A stretch of 48,901 nucleotides of DNA from an uncultured Oscillospiraceae bacterium (GTDB lineage Bacteria; Bacillota; Clostridia; Oscillospirales; Oscillospiraceae): contig CANRFN010000030.1 in the NCBI GenBank assembly GCA_947629915.1, positions 1 through 48,901 on the forward strand, given 5' to 3'. The notes under the pieces were generated by a model that ran no database searches, was not told the DNA's origin, and saw only the letters and a program-made list of their open reading frames with translations. Positions within the stretch are counted from its first letter, which is position 1. Every line of letters starts with the position of its first letter. Below, piece by piece: positions 1-7,552 of the stretch. The position numbers and the translations under genes were made by a program.

Positions 1-114
1 TATAATCATTTTAAGGTTAACTAACATGTTAAAAAACTTACTAACGCGACTAAAGAAGCGCATGCACTTCTAGAAACCTTTTCACCCGTGCTCCAGCTTC
101 TCCAGGGGGATGTT

Positions 115-681
115 ATGAATCTGTTCCGAGATGTCGTCTGCGCCAAAAAGTCCTGGTACTGGGACGGTTTTGGAGGTGCCTATCTCTGCCTCGCTGCATT
201 GTATCGGGATGTGCCGGAAACCCAGGTCATGCGGGATGTCTACGGCAAGGCGAAGGAAGAGCTCCAATTTACGAAAGCGGCGTATCTGCGGGGCGTGCCC
301 CAGAGCGCCATACGGGATCTGGAAGACGCGCAGCCCCAGTTGAACCTCCAGGGCCAGGAGGAGCTGGACGAGGACCAGCTGTTCCTCCTCTGTTTCCGGC
401 AGTGGGCGGCACAGACCGTCTCCTTCTCGGACGCCGAGGTGGAGGAGATTCTGGGCAGATTGCAGACAATCATGGAAAAGGATATGTCCGGCTCGGCCAC
501 CCGAGAGCTGGCCCTCCGATATGGAGATTATGCCCTCCTCGCAGCGGCACTGGGGGAGATCCGGGAGTCTATGGGGCAGGCCGGTGCAAAACAGGAAATC
601 CTCGCACGTTTTGCTTACATAAACCGAAGGCGGCCAAATTGTCTTGCGGAACTGAGTAGCCGCGGCTTGGACGCCTGGTGA
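115..681 (+). CDS. Hypothetical protein, about 188 aa
   Basis: I do not recognise this family. The ATG at 115 is preferred over a GTG at 88 because a purine-rich AGGGGGA lies 4-5 bases upstream of 115. The protein looks soluble and mostly helical, with an acidic patch around residues 85-95 and no signal peptide or membrane segment. The N-terminal part has an aromatic cluster (SWYWDGFGGAYL). The gene stands alone and is followed by a strong hairpin terminator. A TATAAT at bases 1-6 could belong to its promoter, but the window edge cuts off any -35. Coding is supported by a long open frame and third-position GC typical of the neighbours. Function unknown. Confidence 0.7.
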   Translation: MNLFRDVVCAKKSWYWDGFGGAYLCLAALYRDVPETQVMRDVYGKAKEELQFTKAAYLRGVPQSAIRDLEDAQPQLNLQGQEELDEDQLFLLCFRQWAAQTVSFSDAEVEEILGRLQTIMEKDMSGSATRELALRYGDYALLAAALGEIRESMGQAGAKQEILARFAYINRRRPNCLAELSSRGLDAW

Positions 682-702
682 GCCGGGAGAGAGTCGATGC
701 AG

Positions 703-741
703 AAAGGCAGCTCACCGGGATCGGTGCGCTGCCTTTTGCTC
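703..741. terminator. Hairpin terminator between convergent genes
   Basis: Bases 703-711 (AAAGGCAGC) pair with 728-736, and CACCG 713-717 pairs with CGGTG 722-726, with one T/C mismatch and a GGAT loop. The stem is followed by TTTTGCTCTT on the plus strand. It ends the gene at 115-681 and, read the other way, sits just past the stop of the minus-strand gene at 742. Confidence 0.7.
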
Positions 742-1182
742 TTAAAGCGGCGGCTCTGCTGCGCTGCAGATCTCCCGCAGACCGCCGAGGGACTTTTCGA
801 TGGAGTCCAATGCAGGTGCCATTCTCTTGAGATGATAGGACAGCCGCCGGACCTCATCCTCCAGCGCTTTGATCCGCGCATCCTGATCGGCCAAACGCTG
901 TTCGTTGTTCAGCAACGCCGCCTTGAGCCGGATCTCTTCACAGGATGCAGTGCTGGTTCCTTCACCGGCAGGATTGGGCTCCTGCTGCTGTGCTGCGCCT
1001 GCATCTTTCTTCGGCCGGCCGCGCTTTCCTGTTGGCACGACCTGCCCAGTCTCGGGATCTACCTTTCCAATCAGCTTCCTGTGACAGCGGGGCATCTTCG
1101 TAGCAGGATCCCAATAACTGGTAGATTCGAAGACATAAACGGTGCCCGTTCGTTTATCTAAACTTCGTACGATGCATGACAT
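742..1182 (-). CDS. IS-transposase-type N-terminal domain fused to a coiled coil, 146 aa
   Basis: The first 60 residues carry a module seen at the N-terminus of many IS4/IS1634-like transposases: VYVFESTSYWD, a basic stretch, LIGKVDPETG, then PTGKRGRPKK, an AT-hook-like core. The rest (residues 85-140) is a heptad-rich coiled coil with no DDE core, so this is not a full transposase. ATG 1182 is chosen (AAGGGGTGG upstream) over a GTG nine bases earlier. A promoter lies at 1212-1241. No terminal inverted repeats are seen around it. It could be a remnant, or a stand-alone DNA-binding/multimerising protein derived from a transposase. The GK-PETG and RGRPK motifs recur in the six-gene array at 8.1-20.8 kb. 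Confidence 0.65.
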   Translation of the reverse strand: MSCIVRSLDKRTGTVYVFESTSYWDPATKMPRCHRKLIGKVDPETGQVVPTGKRGRPKKDAGAAQQQEPNPAGEGTSTASCEEIRLKAALLNNEQRLADQDARIKALEDEVRRLSYHLKRMAPALDSIEKSLGGLREICSAAEPPL

Positions 1183-1211
1183 CTGGACCACCCCTTTGGA
1201 CTGTTTTCTGT

Positions 1212-1241
1212 AGCATATCGAAAGACCGGGACCATTCGCAA
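1212..1241 (-). promoter_or_regulatory. Promoter of the 742-1182 gene
   Basis: On the minus strand, TTGCGA (1236-1241) and TATGCT (1212-1217) are separated by 18 bp. A short inverted repeat TTCGC-AATAG-GCGAA at 1235-1249 overlaps the -35 and could be an operator. Confidence 0.5.
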
Positions 1242-1249
1242 TAGGCGAA

Positions 1250-1519
1250 ATGCATGAAATTCCACGCCCAAAGCAGACCGTTCATTGAAAATTACTGAAT
1301 CGCTCCATTGGGTACTGCTTGAAGTGCATCGGAAGACGATCGGGATATTCTTTCGAATGCCGATAAAGTGTATGGGCCATTTTGCGGGCTATCCTGAGGG
1401 AGAGGTAATGTAGACCCGGAAATCGTGCTATCGTGCAAGGAAGCCTCTTGGCCGCACGGCCGAGGGGCTCTGCTTGTCCACAGGGCCGTCCCAACCATGC
1501 AAAAACCTCACCTTCCCCC
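1250..1519. other. Intergenic stretch with no supported gene
   Basis: Together with the promoter above, about 400 bases between the two divergent genes hold no convincing gene. Short minus-strand frames here have no good start site or family resemblance. A GC-rich hairpin (GCCTCTTGGCC / GGCCGAGGGGC, about 1442-1467) lacks a T tract, so it is not called a terminator. Confidence 0.5.
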
Positions 1520-1549
1520 TTGACAGCCTCCTCCCTCCCGCCTTATAAT
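1520..1549 (+). promoter_or_regulatory. Sigma-A-type promoter of the TetR operon
   Basis: Perfect consensus TTGACA (1520-1525) and TATAAT (1544-1549) with an 18-bp spacer. The predicted start site falls inside the palindrome at 1554-1573, a layout suited to repression. Confidence 0.85.
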
Positions 1550-1553
1550 GTAA

Positions 1554-1573
1554 CTGTCGTTACGTAACGACAG
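1554..1573. promoter_or_regulatory. Perfect 20-bp palindromic operator
   Basis: CTGTCGTTAC is followed directly by its exact reverse complement GTAACGACAG. The site starts 5 bp downstream of the -10 and 24 bp before the TetR start codon, so a bound dimer would block the promoter. This is the classic place for TetR autorepression. Confidence 0.85.
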
Positions 1574-1596
1574 CTCCTAAACGAGGAGGATGCGCC

Positions 1597-2169
1597 ATGC
1601 CGCCAAAACCGAAGATCACAAGAGAGATGGTGGTGGATGCCGCCGTGGAGATCGCTCGTGCGTCCGGCTGGGAGAACATCAACGCCAGGACGGTCTCAGA
1701 CCAGCTGCACTGCTCCACCCATCCCGTGATGTACCACTTCGCCACCATAGAGGCCCTGAAGCGTGCGGCCTATGAGAGCGCCGATCAGTACCACACGGCG
1801 TACCTGATGGATGTCTCGGGAGACAGAGCGGAGAGCATGCTTCAGATTGGCCTGAACTACATCCGCTTTGCGGTGAAGGAGCCGAATCTGTTTCGGTTCC
1901 TGTTCCAGTCCGGGTATGCTGCGGGGAACAGCCTGGTGGAGATGATAGACTCTGAGGCCCTCACGCCCGTCCTCTCGGCCATGCAGCGGGGGATGCAGCT
2001 GGATTTAGACCAGACCAAGGAGGTCTTTCTCACCCTGGCCATGTTTGTCCACGGCTACGCCAGCATCATCGCGAACAACGCCCTTGTCTTCGAGGAGGAC
2101 CTCATCGCCGGGCACTTGAAGCGGGTATACAGAGGCGCGATCCTGGCGCTGCGGGAGGAGCGGAAATGA
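1597..2169 (+). CDS. TetR/AcrR family transcriptional regulator, 190 aa
   Basis: The N-terminal helix-turn-helix (residues 7-53, with ITREMVVDAAVEIA and a recognition-helix region ending VMYHFATIEAL) is typical of TetR proteins. The C-terminal helical ligand domain is of usual length. Start ATG 1597 has GAGGAGGA seven bases upstream. The gene follows a consensus promoter with a perfect palindrome, and its stop overlaps the start of a CPBP membrane protease by 4 bp (ATGA). It most likely represses itself and the protease until a ligand binds. The ligand cannot be told from the sequence. Confidence 0.92.
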   Translation: MPPKPKITREMVVDAAVEIARASGWENINARTVSDQLHCSTHPVMYHFATIEALKRAAYESADQYHTAYLMDVSGDRAESMLQIGLNYIRFAVKEPNLFRFLFQSGYAAGNSLVEMIDSEALTPVLSAMQRGMQLDLDQTKEVFLTLAMFVHGYASIIANNALVFEEDLIAGHLKRVYRGAILALREERK

Positions 2170-2846
2170 ACCATCAGAAAGCTTTAAAGAACGGCGATAA
2201 GGGTACCACCCTCACGCGGATCGGCGCCGCGCTCATGATCCTGCTCACGGCAACGAAGATCATACCGTCCTCCAATCTGGCGGGGTATTCCGTGCTCGTT
2301 GGGATCGCCTTCTTCTTCATTGTGGAGGCGGTCTCCAAGACGCCAGGGGCCGCGTCCGGACTGCGCTTCCATACCATCCCGGAGGACCTGAAAAAGCCGG
2401 GGGTGCTCGCGTGGGCCTTTGTGCCGTGCCTCACCGGCCTCGCCACGCTGGCGGCTGGCAACCTGCTGTTCGGCGGGGCGTTTGTGGACCATTTGCGCGG
2501 GCGCGTGGGGGCCGTCCTGTCTACCGATCAGCTCCTGTTGCTGCTCCTCCAGTTTGGGATCGCGGCATTTGGCGAGGAGATCGCCCTGCGGGGCTTCCTC
2601 TTTGGCAAGACCGCAAGGCTGTATCCCGCCTGGATCTGCGCATTGGTGTCCTCCGTAGTCTTCGCTGCGGGGCACATCGTGCCGGGAGACTTTGGGATTG
2701 CGTGCTGGGACATCTCCGGGGTGTTTGTAGACAGCCTGATCTTCACGGTGATCTATTGCAAGTCCCACAACTGCGTGGTGAGCACGCTGTCCCACGCGCT
2801 CGCCAACGTGGTCTCCTTTGTGGCTATGGTCTGCTTTTTCCAGTGA
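2166..2846 (+). CDS. CPBP-family intramembrane metalloprotease (CAAX/Abi type)
   Basis: The 226-residue protein has about six hydrophobic segments and the family motifs in order: EEIALRG near residue 136 (the EExxxR motif), FAAGH around 168, and TLSHALAN near 203. The glutamates and histidines of these motifs form the metal site in Rce1-like CPBP proteins. Known members process prenylated proteins or bacteriocin-related peptides, or give immunity; the substrate here is unknown. It starts within the TetR stop (ATGA overlap), so translation is coupled and expression follows the TetR operator. A perfect hairpin follows the gene. Confidence 0.88.
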   Translation: MNHQKALKNGDKGTTLTRIGAALMILLTATKIIPSSNLAGYSVLVGIAFFFIVEAVSKTPGAASGLRFHTIPEDLKKPGVLAWAFVPCLTGLATLAAGNLLFGGAFVDHLRGRVGAVLSTDQLLLLLLQFGIAAFGEEIALRGFLFGKTARLYPAWICALVSSVVFAAGHIVPGDFGIACWDISGVFVDSLIFTVIYCKSHNCVVSTLSHALANVVSFVAMVCFFQ

Positions 2847-2880
2847 GCCACCCAAATACAGTGTTCCATTGCAAGAGAAC

Positions 2881-2917
2881 AGGCGAGGCGCCCGCGGATC
2901 CCGCGGGCGCCTCGCCT
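2881..2917. terminator. Bidirectional terminator hairpin
   Basis: A perfect 17-bp GC-rich stem (2881-2897 with 2901-2917) with a 3-base loop sits between the convergent CPBP and MORN genes. The plus-strand flank is GATGATTTGTCTTTT. Confidence 0.8.
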
Positions 2918-2931
2918 GATGATTTGTCTTT

Positions 2932-5472
2932 TCAGCCCACAAACTTGCCGGCTTTCCACTGGCCGGACAGCACAGACCCGTCCCCACAGATCTCGGTGCC
3001 GGTGCCCTCTGCGCTGCCCTGGACCCAGTCGCACTCCAGGTACGCGCCGGTGGTCCAGGTGTAGAAGCCGTGGCCAGATCGGACGCCGGCCTGGAACTTG
3101 CCGAGATACGCCTCACAGGTGGACTGGTTGCCGGGCTCCCAGAGGAGGACGCCGGAGCCATCGAACTGGCCGTCTTTGAAGGTGCCCGCATAGACGGTGC
3201 CATCGGTGAACTCGATCCGTCCGTATCCCTGGGGGTTGCCGTCCTTCAGCCCGCCGAGGTAGGTGCCGTTCTTGTACTGCACGGTCTGGAAGCCGGAGTC
3301 CGTGCCCTCCACGTACTTGTCCTCCTGCCAGAGGCCGGGCGTCTTCTTCCCGCTGGCGGAGGTCTGGACGCCGAAGCCGCCGCGGAGGTCGTTGAACCAC
3401 TCGCCCTCGTACAACGAGCCGTCTGCCCAGGCGTAGGTGCCGTAGCCGGAGCGGAGGTTGTTCTTGTAGAAGCCGGCATACCAGGTGCCCCGGTACTCGC
3501 CGCTCGCCAGGGTGCACATGAGGCCCCAGCCGTTTTTCGCATCGGCCTTCCAGGCCCCGGCATAGGTGTTCCCGTTGAACCAGTTGTACACGCCGTAGCC
3601 GCTCTTCTTGCTGTCCAGGTTGTTCCCCACGTAGCTGTCTCCGTCTGCCCATACGTACATTCCATAGCCGGTTACGACATCGTTCTTCCAGTCTCCCACG
3701 TAGATGTCGCCCTTGCTGTTGCAGTTCACGCCCCAGCCATGCCGGGCGGTGCCCTCCACGGCGCCGTAGTAGAAGCCGCCGCCGGACCAGAAGTATTTTC
3801 CAACAACGGCCGGGCTGCCCTCCTCCCAGTACCCGTGGTAGACGGACTTGTCGCCGGCGGGGGTGCGCTCGCCGTAGCCGTACCACTTGCCGTCCTGCCA
3901 GCACCCCTGGTAGACGGAGCCGTCTTTGTAGTACATGCGCCCGAAGCCGCCGGGCTTGCCGTTTCGCAGCTCGCCGTAGTAGGTGTTGCCGGAGTCGAAG
4001 GTTACGGCGCGGCCGTCCGCCTTGCTGAGCAGGGTGGAGCCCTTCCACTGGCCAGACAGCACAGAGCCGTCTGCAAGGATCTGGGTTCCGTTGCCGCTCC
4101 GCTGGCCGGCCGCCCATTCGCCGATGTAGACATCGCCGTTGGGCCAGGTGTAGATGCCCTGGCCGTCCATGAGGCCATTGTCCAGGGTGCCCTCGTAGGC
4201 GGCGCCATCGCTGTACTGGAGCCGGCCGAAGGTGTCCCATTTGCCGTTGTCCCACAGGCCATCGTAGCTGCTGCCGTCTGTGAACTCCAGCCGGCCGTAG
4301 CCGTCCGGCATGCCGTCTTTCATCTGGCCGTAGTAGGTGTCTCCCGTAGACAGGGTGACGTGGCCAAAGCCGGTGAAGCTGTCTTTGGAGGCGGCGGGGG
4401 CGTATGCCTGGATATAGTCCTTGGCCTTGTGCATGTGATCGGGGTCGTTCTTGGCCACAAAATCGGTGCCTGCGCCGAGGAAGAAATAGTTGAATCCGCC
4501 GTCCACATCGTTCCAGGTGATGTCCACGATGTAGTAGTTGCCGTCCTCGAACCGGACCACGTTCCAGCCGTGGTCCTCACTGCTCAAGGTGTAGCAGTCC
4601 AGGCCGATGGCGTTGGCCATGGCGTAGAACACATCGCTGTATCCGGCGCAGACGGTGTCCGGCATCATGAGCAGGGAGTACATGGTCTGGCTCTCCGGGG
4701 ACGCCGCATCCAAGCCGTTTGCCTTTACCACCGGGGAGTACACCGTGTTCTCGCAGATCTTCTTGTTGAGGGTGCAGACCTTCTCCCAGATGGTCTGGCC
4801 GGGCTTGTTGCACGCCGCGATCCAGCTGTCCAGCTTATCGAACATCGTGTTGGTAACCGTGGGCTGGTCCAGAGCCAGGACGAAGTCGTAGAGGGCGATA
4901 TAGAGGGAGGTATCGGTGTAGCTGTACCTGGTGGTGAGGAAATAGTACTGCGGGTTGCTCAGGACAAACCACTCCAGCACATGGTTCACCTGCTCCAGGG
5001 TGAGGCCGAGGTCCTTGTACCCGATCTCGGTGGGAATGCAGCGGAGTGTGCCGGAGGCCCTTTCATTGCCCGGCTGCTTCAGATAGGCCAGGCAGGCGCT
5101 GTCCATTCTCTCGTAGAGGGTCCGCTCGGCGCGGGTGAGCCGGGATTTGGCGCCTGGGTTGACGTACTTGCTCCAGTCCCGCCAGGCCACCTTCACCTGG
5201 CTGGCGGCCGCTGCTGCGGCCCGCGGACCCTGTCCCTGCCGGACAGAGCTGTCCCGCAGGGCCTCTGCCTGGGCGTCTGTGAGGGGAATGCCCTCCGCCT
5301 CGCCGCGATAGGATGCGGGCGGATGCTGGATCTCCTGCACCGGAGAGACCTGTGCCTGGGGCATTGCCGGTGTTTCGCGGTCACTTGCCGCCGCGTGGCC
5401 AGGTCCGAAGCACGCCAGCAGCAGGGTGCATGCGGTGAGTGCAGACAGAGCGCGTGAAATACAGTGCTTCAT
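2932..5472 (-). CDS. Secreted transglutaminase-like protein with a long MORN-repeat tail, 846 aa
   Basis: The N-terminus is a signal peptide with a possible lipobox (LLAC, Cys21); cleavage after the Ala-rich GHAAA is the alternative. Residues 90-340 form a transglutaminase-like/cysteine-protease fold, with a probable triad of Cys275 (in DTVCAGYSD), His301 (EDHGWNVV) and Asp317 (YIVDITW). From residue 368 to the end there are roughly 18 MORN units of the type GYGRLEFTDGSSYDGLW. MORN repeats make beta-hairpin arrays that bind proteins, lipids or glycans. Start ATG 5472 follows AGGAGG at a good distance. The gene is monocistronic. Such proteins probably act at the cell surface as peptidases or cross-linkers; the substrate is unknown. 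A second triad of the same type occurs in the 24.7-kb surface protein. Confidence 0.85.
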   Translation of the reverse strand: MKHCISRALSALTACTLLLACFGPGHAAASDRETPAMPQAQVSPVQEIQHPPASYRGEAEGIPLTDAQAEALRDSSVRQGQGPRAAAAAASQVKVAWRDWSKYVNPGAKSRLTRAERTLYERMDSACLAYLKQPGNERASGTLRCIPTEIGYKDLGLTLEQVNHVLEWFVLSNPQYYFLTTRYSYTDTSLYIALYDFVLALDQPTVTNTMFDKLDSWIAACNKPGQTIWEKVCTLNKKICENTVYSPVVKANGLDAASPESQTMYSLLMMPDTVCAGYSDVFYAMANAIGLDCYTLSSEDHGWNVVRFEDGNYYIVDITWNDVDGGFNYFFLGAGTDFVAKNDPDHMHKAKDYIQAYAPAASKDSFTGFGHVTLSTGDTYYGQMKDGMPDGYGRLEFTDGSSYDGLWDNGKWDTFGRLQYSDGAAYEGTLDNGLMDGQGIYTWPNGDVYIGEWAAGQRSGNGTQILADGSVLSGQWKGSTLLSKADGRAVTFDSGNTYYGELRNGKPGGFGRMYYKDGSVYQGCWQDGKWYGYGERTPAGDKSVYHGYWEEGSPAVVGKYFWSGGGFYYGAVEGTARHGWGVNCNSKGDIYVGDWKNDVVTGYGMYVWADGDSYVGNNLDSKKSGYGVYNWFNGNTYAGAWKADAKNGWGLMCTLASGEYRGTWYAGFYKNNLRSGYGTYAWADGSLYEGEWFNDLRGGFGVQTSASGKKTPGLWQEDKYVEGTDSGFQTVQYKNGTYLGGLKDGNPQGYGRIEFTDGTVYAGTFKDGQFDGSGVLLWEPGNQSTCEAYLGKFQAGVRSGHGFYTWTTGAYLECDWVQGSAEGTGTEICGDGSVLSGQWKAGKFVG

Positions 5473-5526
5473 ATGGTCTGTTCCTCCTGTCTTATCCCGG
5501 GGTGTTGGGTGCGTTTTCTCACGGAA

Positions 5527-5555
5527 AGCCTATCACGCCAATTGGGGAGATGCAA
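5527..5555 (-). promoter_or_regulatory. Possible promoter of the MORN gene
   Basis: TTGCAT (5550-5555) and a weak TAGGCT (5527-5532), 17 bp apart on the minus strand, lie 55 bases upstream of the start codon. Confidence 0.45.
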
Positions 5556-5626
5556 CGGGAGAAAAGGGCGAAAACCCTGCTGTTTTCAACGATTCCCGGG
5601 CCCAGACAGCCTATTTGGTTCTTACC

Positions 5627-6358
5627 TCACTTGGCTTCCTGTTCGGCCAGCTCCCGCTTGAGCCGCTCGTAGACAGAGGCGGCGCTCTCCCGATAGAGGC
5701 CGGTGCCGGGATCCTCCAGTTTGGAGAATGTGCCGGACAGGTAGACCTGGTCCAACGCCTGCTCTATGGAGAGGCCGGCGTCCTCCATCCGGTACCGGAC
5801 CAGATCGGCTGTGATGTTTTGCATGGCGCACCGCTGCAGCATCGCGTGATCGCGCTCGTCCCACACGCGGAGACAGGCGAGGGCCCGCTCCGTGTGGAAG
5901 GAGTACTGCTGGGGGAGAGCGTGCCTGGGGAGGGAGAAGGCCAAAAAGCCCTCCCGGTCCTCTGTGCGGGATAGCTCGCTGAGGGCAAAGAGGAATCGGT
6001 CGTTGGGGGCGGGGCCGAAGACCACATCGTACTTGCAGTCCTGGTTGCAGTTTGCATCGCCGCTGTCTGAGAAGTCCCGGTTCCGGTTGTTCCAGACGAA
6101 GCGGGCCCAGTCCATGTCCGGCTGCTCCGGAAACACCTTGCACCGGAGATCGGGTCGCTGCAGCAGGTCGTCCGGGACCTCCAAGGTTGTGAGGGTGGGG
6201 ACGCCGCAGCCCTCTCTGGCCACGGCGTACAAAGACATCTGCCAGGCCTGCTCCTCCTCTGCGGCGGCATAGAAGCCGGGGCCGAAGTCCTGATAGGGGA
6301 GGCGGTGGGCGAGGGAGACCTCGCCCAGCCGCCCGTTGGATCCGTGATAGATCAGCAT
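5627..6358 (-). CDS. DUF3990 protein, ADP-ribosyltransferase-like toxin candidate, 243 aa
   Basis: The start MLIYHGSNG and the following DFGPGFYAAAEEEQAWQMS match the DUF3990 signature (LYHGS, then DFGxGFY and QA), a family with an ADP-ribosyltransferase-like fold. The N-terminal half holds the NAD-site motifs; the C-terminal 80 residues are helical. ATG 6358 overlaps the stop of the DUF3791 frame (ATGCTGA) and has GGGAGGG eight bases upstream, so the two are co-translated. DUF3791-DUF3990 gene pairs are widespread in Clostridia and behave like toxin-antitoxin couples by context. Toxicity and target are inference. Confidence 0.75.
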   Translation of the reverse strand: MLIYHGSNGRLGEVSLAHRLPYQDFGPGFYAAAEEEQAWQMSLYAVAREGCGVPTLTTLEVPDDLLQRPDLRCKVFPEQPDMDWARFVWNNRNRDFSDSGDANCNQDCKYDVVFGPAPNDRFLFALSELSRTEDREGFLAFSLPRHALPQQYSFHTERALACLRVWDERDHAMLQRCAMQNITADLVRYRMEDAGLSIEQALDQVYLSGTFSKLEDPGTGLYRESAASVYERLKRELAEQEAK

Positions 6359-6579
6359 GCCGGTGTCCCTCCCGCGTAGTTGGAGACGGCGGCCAGGTCC
6401 TCTGCGATCTCCTCGGGGGCGAGGGTGCCCTCCAACTCCGCGAACTCCAGCAGGAATTGGATTCCGCCGTGCTGCCGGAGGTGCCGGTACGCGTCCCGCT
6501 GGGGAAGCCCGTAGTGGTGGGCGAACTCGCAGATGGAGTACACGGTGGTGTGCAGCTTCTTCATGGCCTCTTCGGACAT
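6352..6579 (-). CDS. Internal start giving free DUF3791 protein, 75 aa
   Basis: An ATG at 6579 is preceded by AAAAAAGGAGG (complement of 6589-6599), a near-ideal ribosome binding site that lies within the DUF262-DUF3791 coding sequence. DUF3791 proteins are normally about 70 residues and separate. The internal start would yield exactly such a protein next to its DUF3990 partner. The SD is itself translated as residues EKRRH in the longer frame. Confidence 0.55.
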   Translation of the reverse strand: MSEEAMKKLHTTVYSICEFAHHYGLPQRDAYRHLRQHGGIQFLLEFAELEGTLAPEEIAEDLAAVSNYAGGTPAC

Positions 6580-7143
6580 AGGGGTGTGCCTCCTTTTTTC
6601 ATGTGTGCCGCAGGGGTCTGCACCCTCTGCCTGTGCCTGCGGCCGATTCATGCGGCGTGCCAGATCCCGCCGAGCGGCCTGGGTTGTGTCCCGCTCGAAC
6701 ACCGCTGCCCGCAGTCCCTTGTTGAGAAACCGCCTCTGCAGCATGTCAGGCAGGTCTGCAAAGGGAAAGCCATTGAGGGCGGTGAGGGTGCCGAGGCCTG
6801 CAAGGTGAAGGGCGCCGGTTTGAAATGCCGCGATGGCCTGGATCCGCTGGACCCCGTCTATGATCTCCAGACGGCCATCGGGACGGTCTGCCAGGAGGAG
6901 AAGGGGGATCGGGAGGTCCAGGAGGATGGACTCCACAAACAGGCTCTGACGCTTCTCATCCCAGGAAGCCCGATGATAGTCCGGTGGGAGGAGAAGCTCG
7001 CCCTGGTGAAATTGGGAGAGCAAAGAGCCCACGGTGTAGTCCTTGGTGTCGTAATCATAGAGACGGCGGCAGTCGTGGGCCTGCAGCATCGCGGTCTCCT
7101 TCTGCTCCATGGGGAAAGTGGGGTGTTGTGCGGGGGTGTTCAT
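6352..7143 (-). CDS. DUF262 (ParB-like nuclease fold) fragment fused in frame to DUF3791, 263 aa
   Basis: Residues 30-150 match the DUF262/GmrSD N-terminal fold: LPPDYHRASWD, FVESILLDLPIP, LEIIDGVQRIQAI and the RRMNR end motif (usual form FRRIN). The DUF262 part stops there, much shorter than typical members. From about residue 189 (MSEEAMKKLHTTVY) the frame runs on into DUF3791, the usual partner upstream of DUF3990. ATG 7143 (AGGAGG five bases upstream) is preferred over an ATG 33 bases earlier. A second ribosome binding site inside the gene (see the next entry) suggests DUF3791 is also made alone. DUF262 proteins bind NTPs or modified DNA in known systems. Confidence 0.65.
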   Translation of the reverse strand: MNTPAQHPTFPMEQKETAMLQAHDCRRLYDYDTKDYTVGSLLSQFHQGELLLPPDYHRASWDEKRQSLFVESILLDLPIPLLLLADRPDGRLEIIDGVQRIQAIAAFQTGALHLAGLGTLTALNGFPFADLPDMLQRRFLNKGLRAAVFERDTTQAARRDLARRMNRPQAQAEGADPCGTHEKRRHTPMSEEAMKKLHTTVYSICEFAHHYGLPQRDAYRHLRQHGGIQFLLEFAELEGTLAPEEIAEDLAAVSNYAGGTPAC

Positions 7144-7183
7144 GGGGACCTCCTGATCTGAGGCGCTCTCGGGCATGCTATAG

Positions 7184-7195
7184 AGCGCATGCGCT
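7184..7195. promoter_or_regulatory. 12-bp palindrome in the leader of the DUF262/DUF3990 operon
   Basis: AGCGCATGCGCT is perfectly self-complementary and lies about 40 bases upstream of the start at 7143. It could be an operator for autoregulation of the toxin-like module. Confidence 0.35.
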
Positions 7196-7272
7196 GCCTC
7201 TTGGTAGAAAATAAATATATTTAACTACGGATACTGTCTGAAATCTTGATGTGCTTGTAATTGCGCCTTGCA

Positions 7273-7284
7273 TATGATATCATA
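7273..7284. promoter_or_regulatory. 12-bp palindrome TATGATATCATA
   Basis: A perfect palindrome located 26 bp upstream of the extended -10 of the zeta-like operon and in the divergent region shared with the DUF262 operon. Possible operator. Confidence 0.35.
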
Positions 7285-7310
7285 CAATGAAATGGATGGC
7301 AAGTAATTCT

Positions 7311-7319
7311 TGATATAAT
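7311..7319 (+). promoter_or_regulatory. Extended -10 promoter of the zeta-like operon
   Basis: TGATATAAT fits the TGn-TATAAT extended -10 element. No good -35 is seen. AAAAGGAGG (7329-7337) precedes the start at 7346, leaving a leader of about 20 bases. Confidence 0.6.
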
Positions 7320-7345
7320 AACATATATAAAAGGAGGACCTGCGC

Positions 7346-7552
7346 ATGGAAAACGAGGCGGCGTATCCCAACGAGCTGGACGGGATGAACGGCATCTCGG
7401 ACGAGGAGCTGCTGTTCCGGTTCCGGGAGGCGATCCGCATCCAGAACGAGATCAAGCGGATCATGGGGGACCCGATCTGCAAATACGATCCGGTCCGGCA
7501 CAAGGCGTACCTGGCGTACCCAGACGGGAGGGTGGCGTATGCCGAGGACTGA
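7346..7552 (+). CDS. Small acidic protein paired with the zeta-like kinase, 68 aa
   Basis: Short, highly charged protein (MENEAAYPNELDGMNG start; helix LLFRFREAIRIQNEIKRIM), with a strong AAAAGGAGG site. Its end overlaps the next gene by 14 bp. Small proteins of 60-70 residues are usual directly upstream of chromosomal zeta-like ATPases and are presumed antitoxins or partners. No sequence family is recognised with certainty, so the role comes only from position. Confidence 0.7.
   Translation: MENEAAYPNELDGMNGISDEELLFRFREAIRIQNEIKRIMGDPICKYDPVRHKAYLAYPDGRVAYAED

Noticed and set aside
3070..5457. Long plus-strand open frame of 795 codons opposite the MORN gene
   Set aside because: Antisense shadow: the minus-strand frame has signal peptide, triad and MORN repeats, and the plus frame has only low-complexity Val/Ala/Gly sequence.
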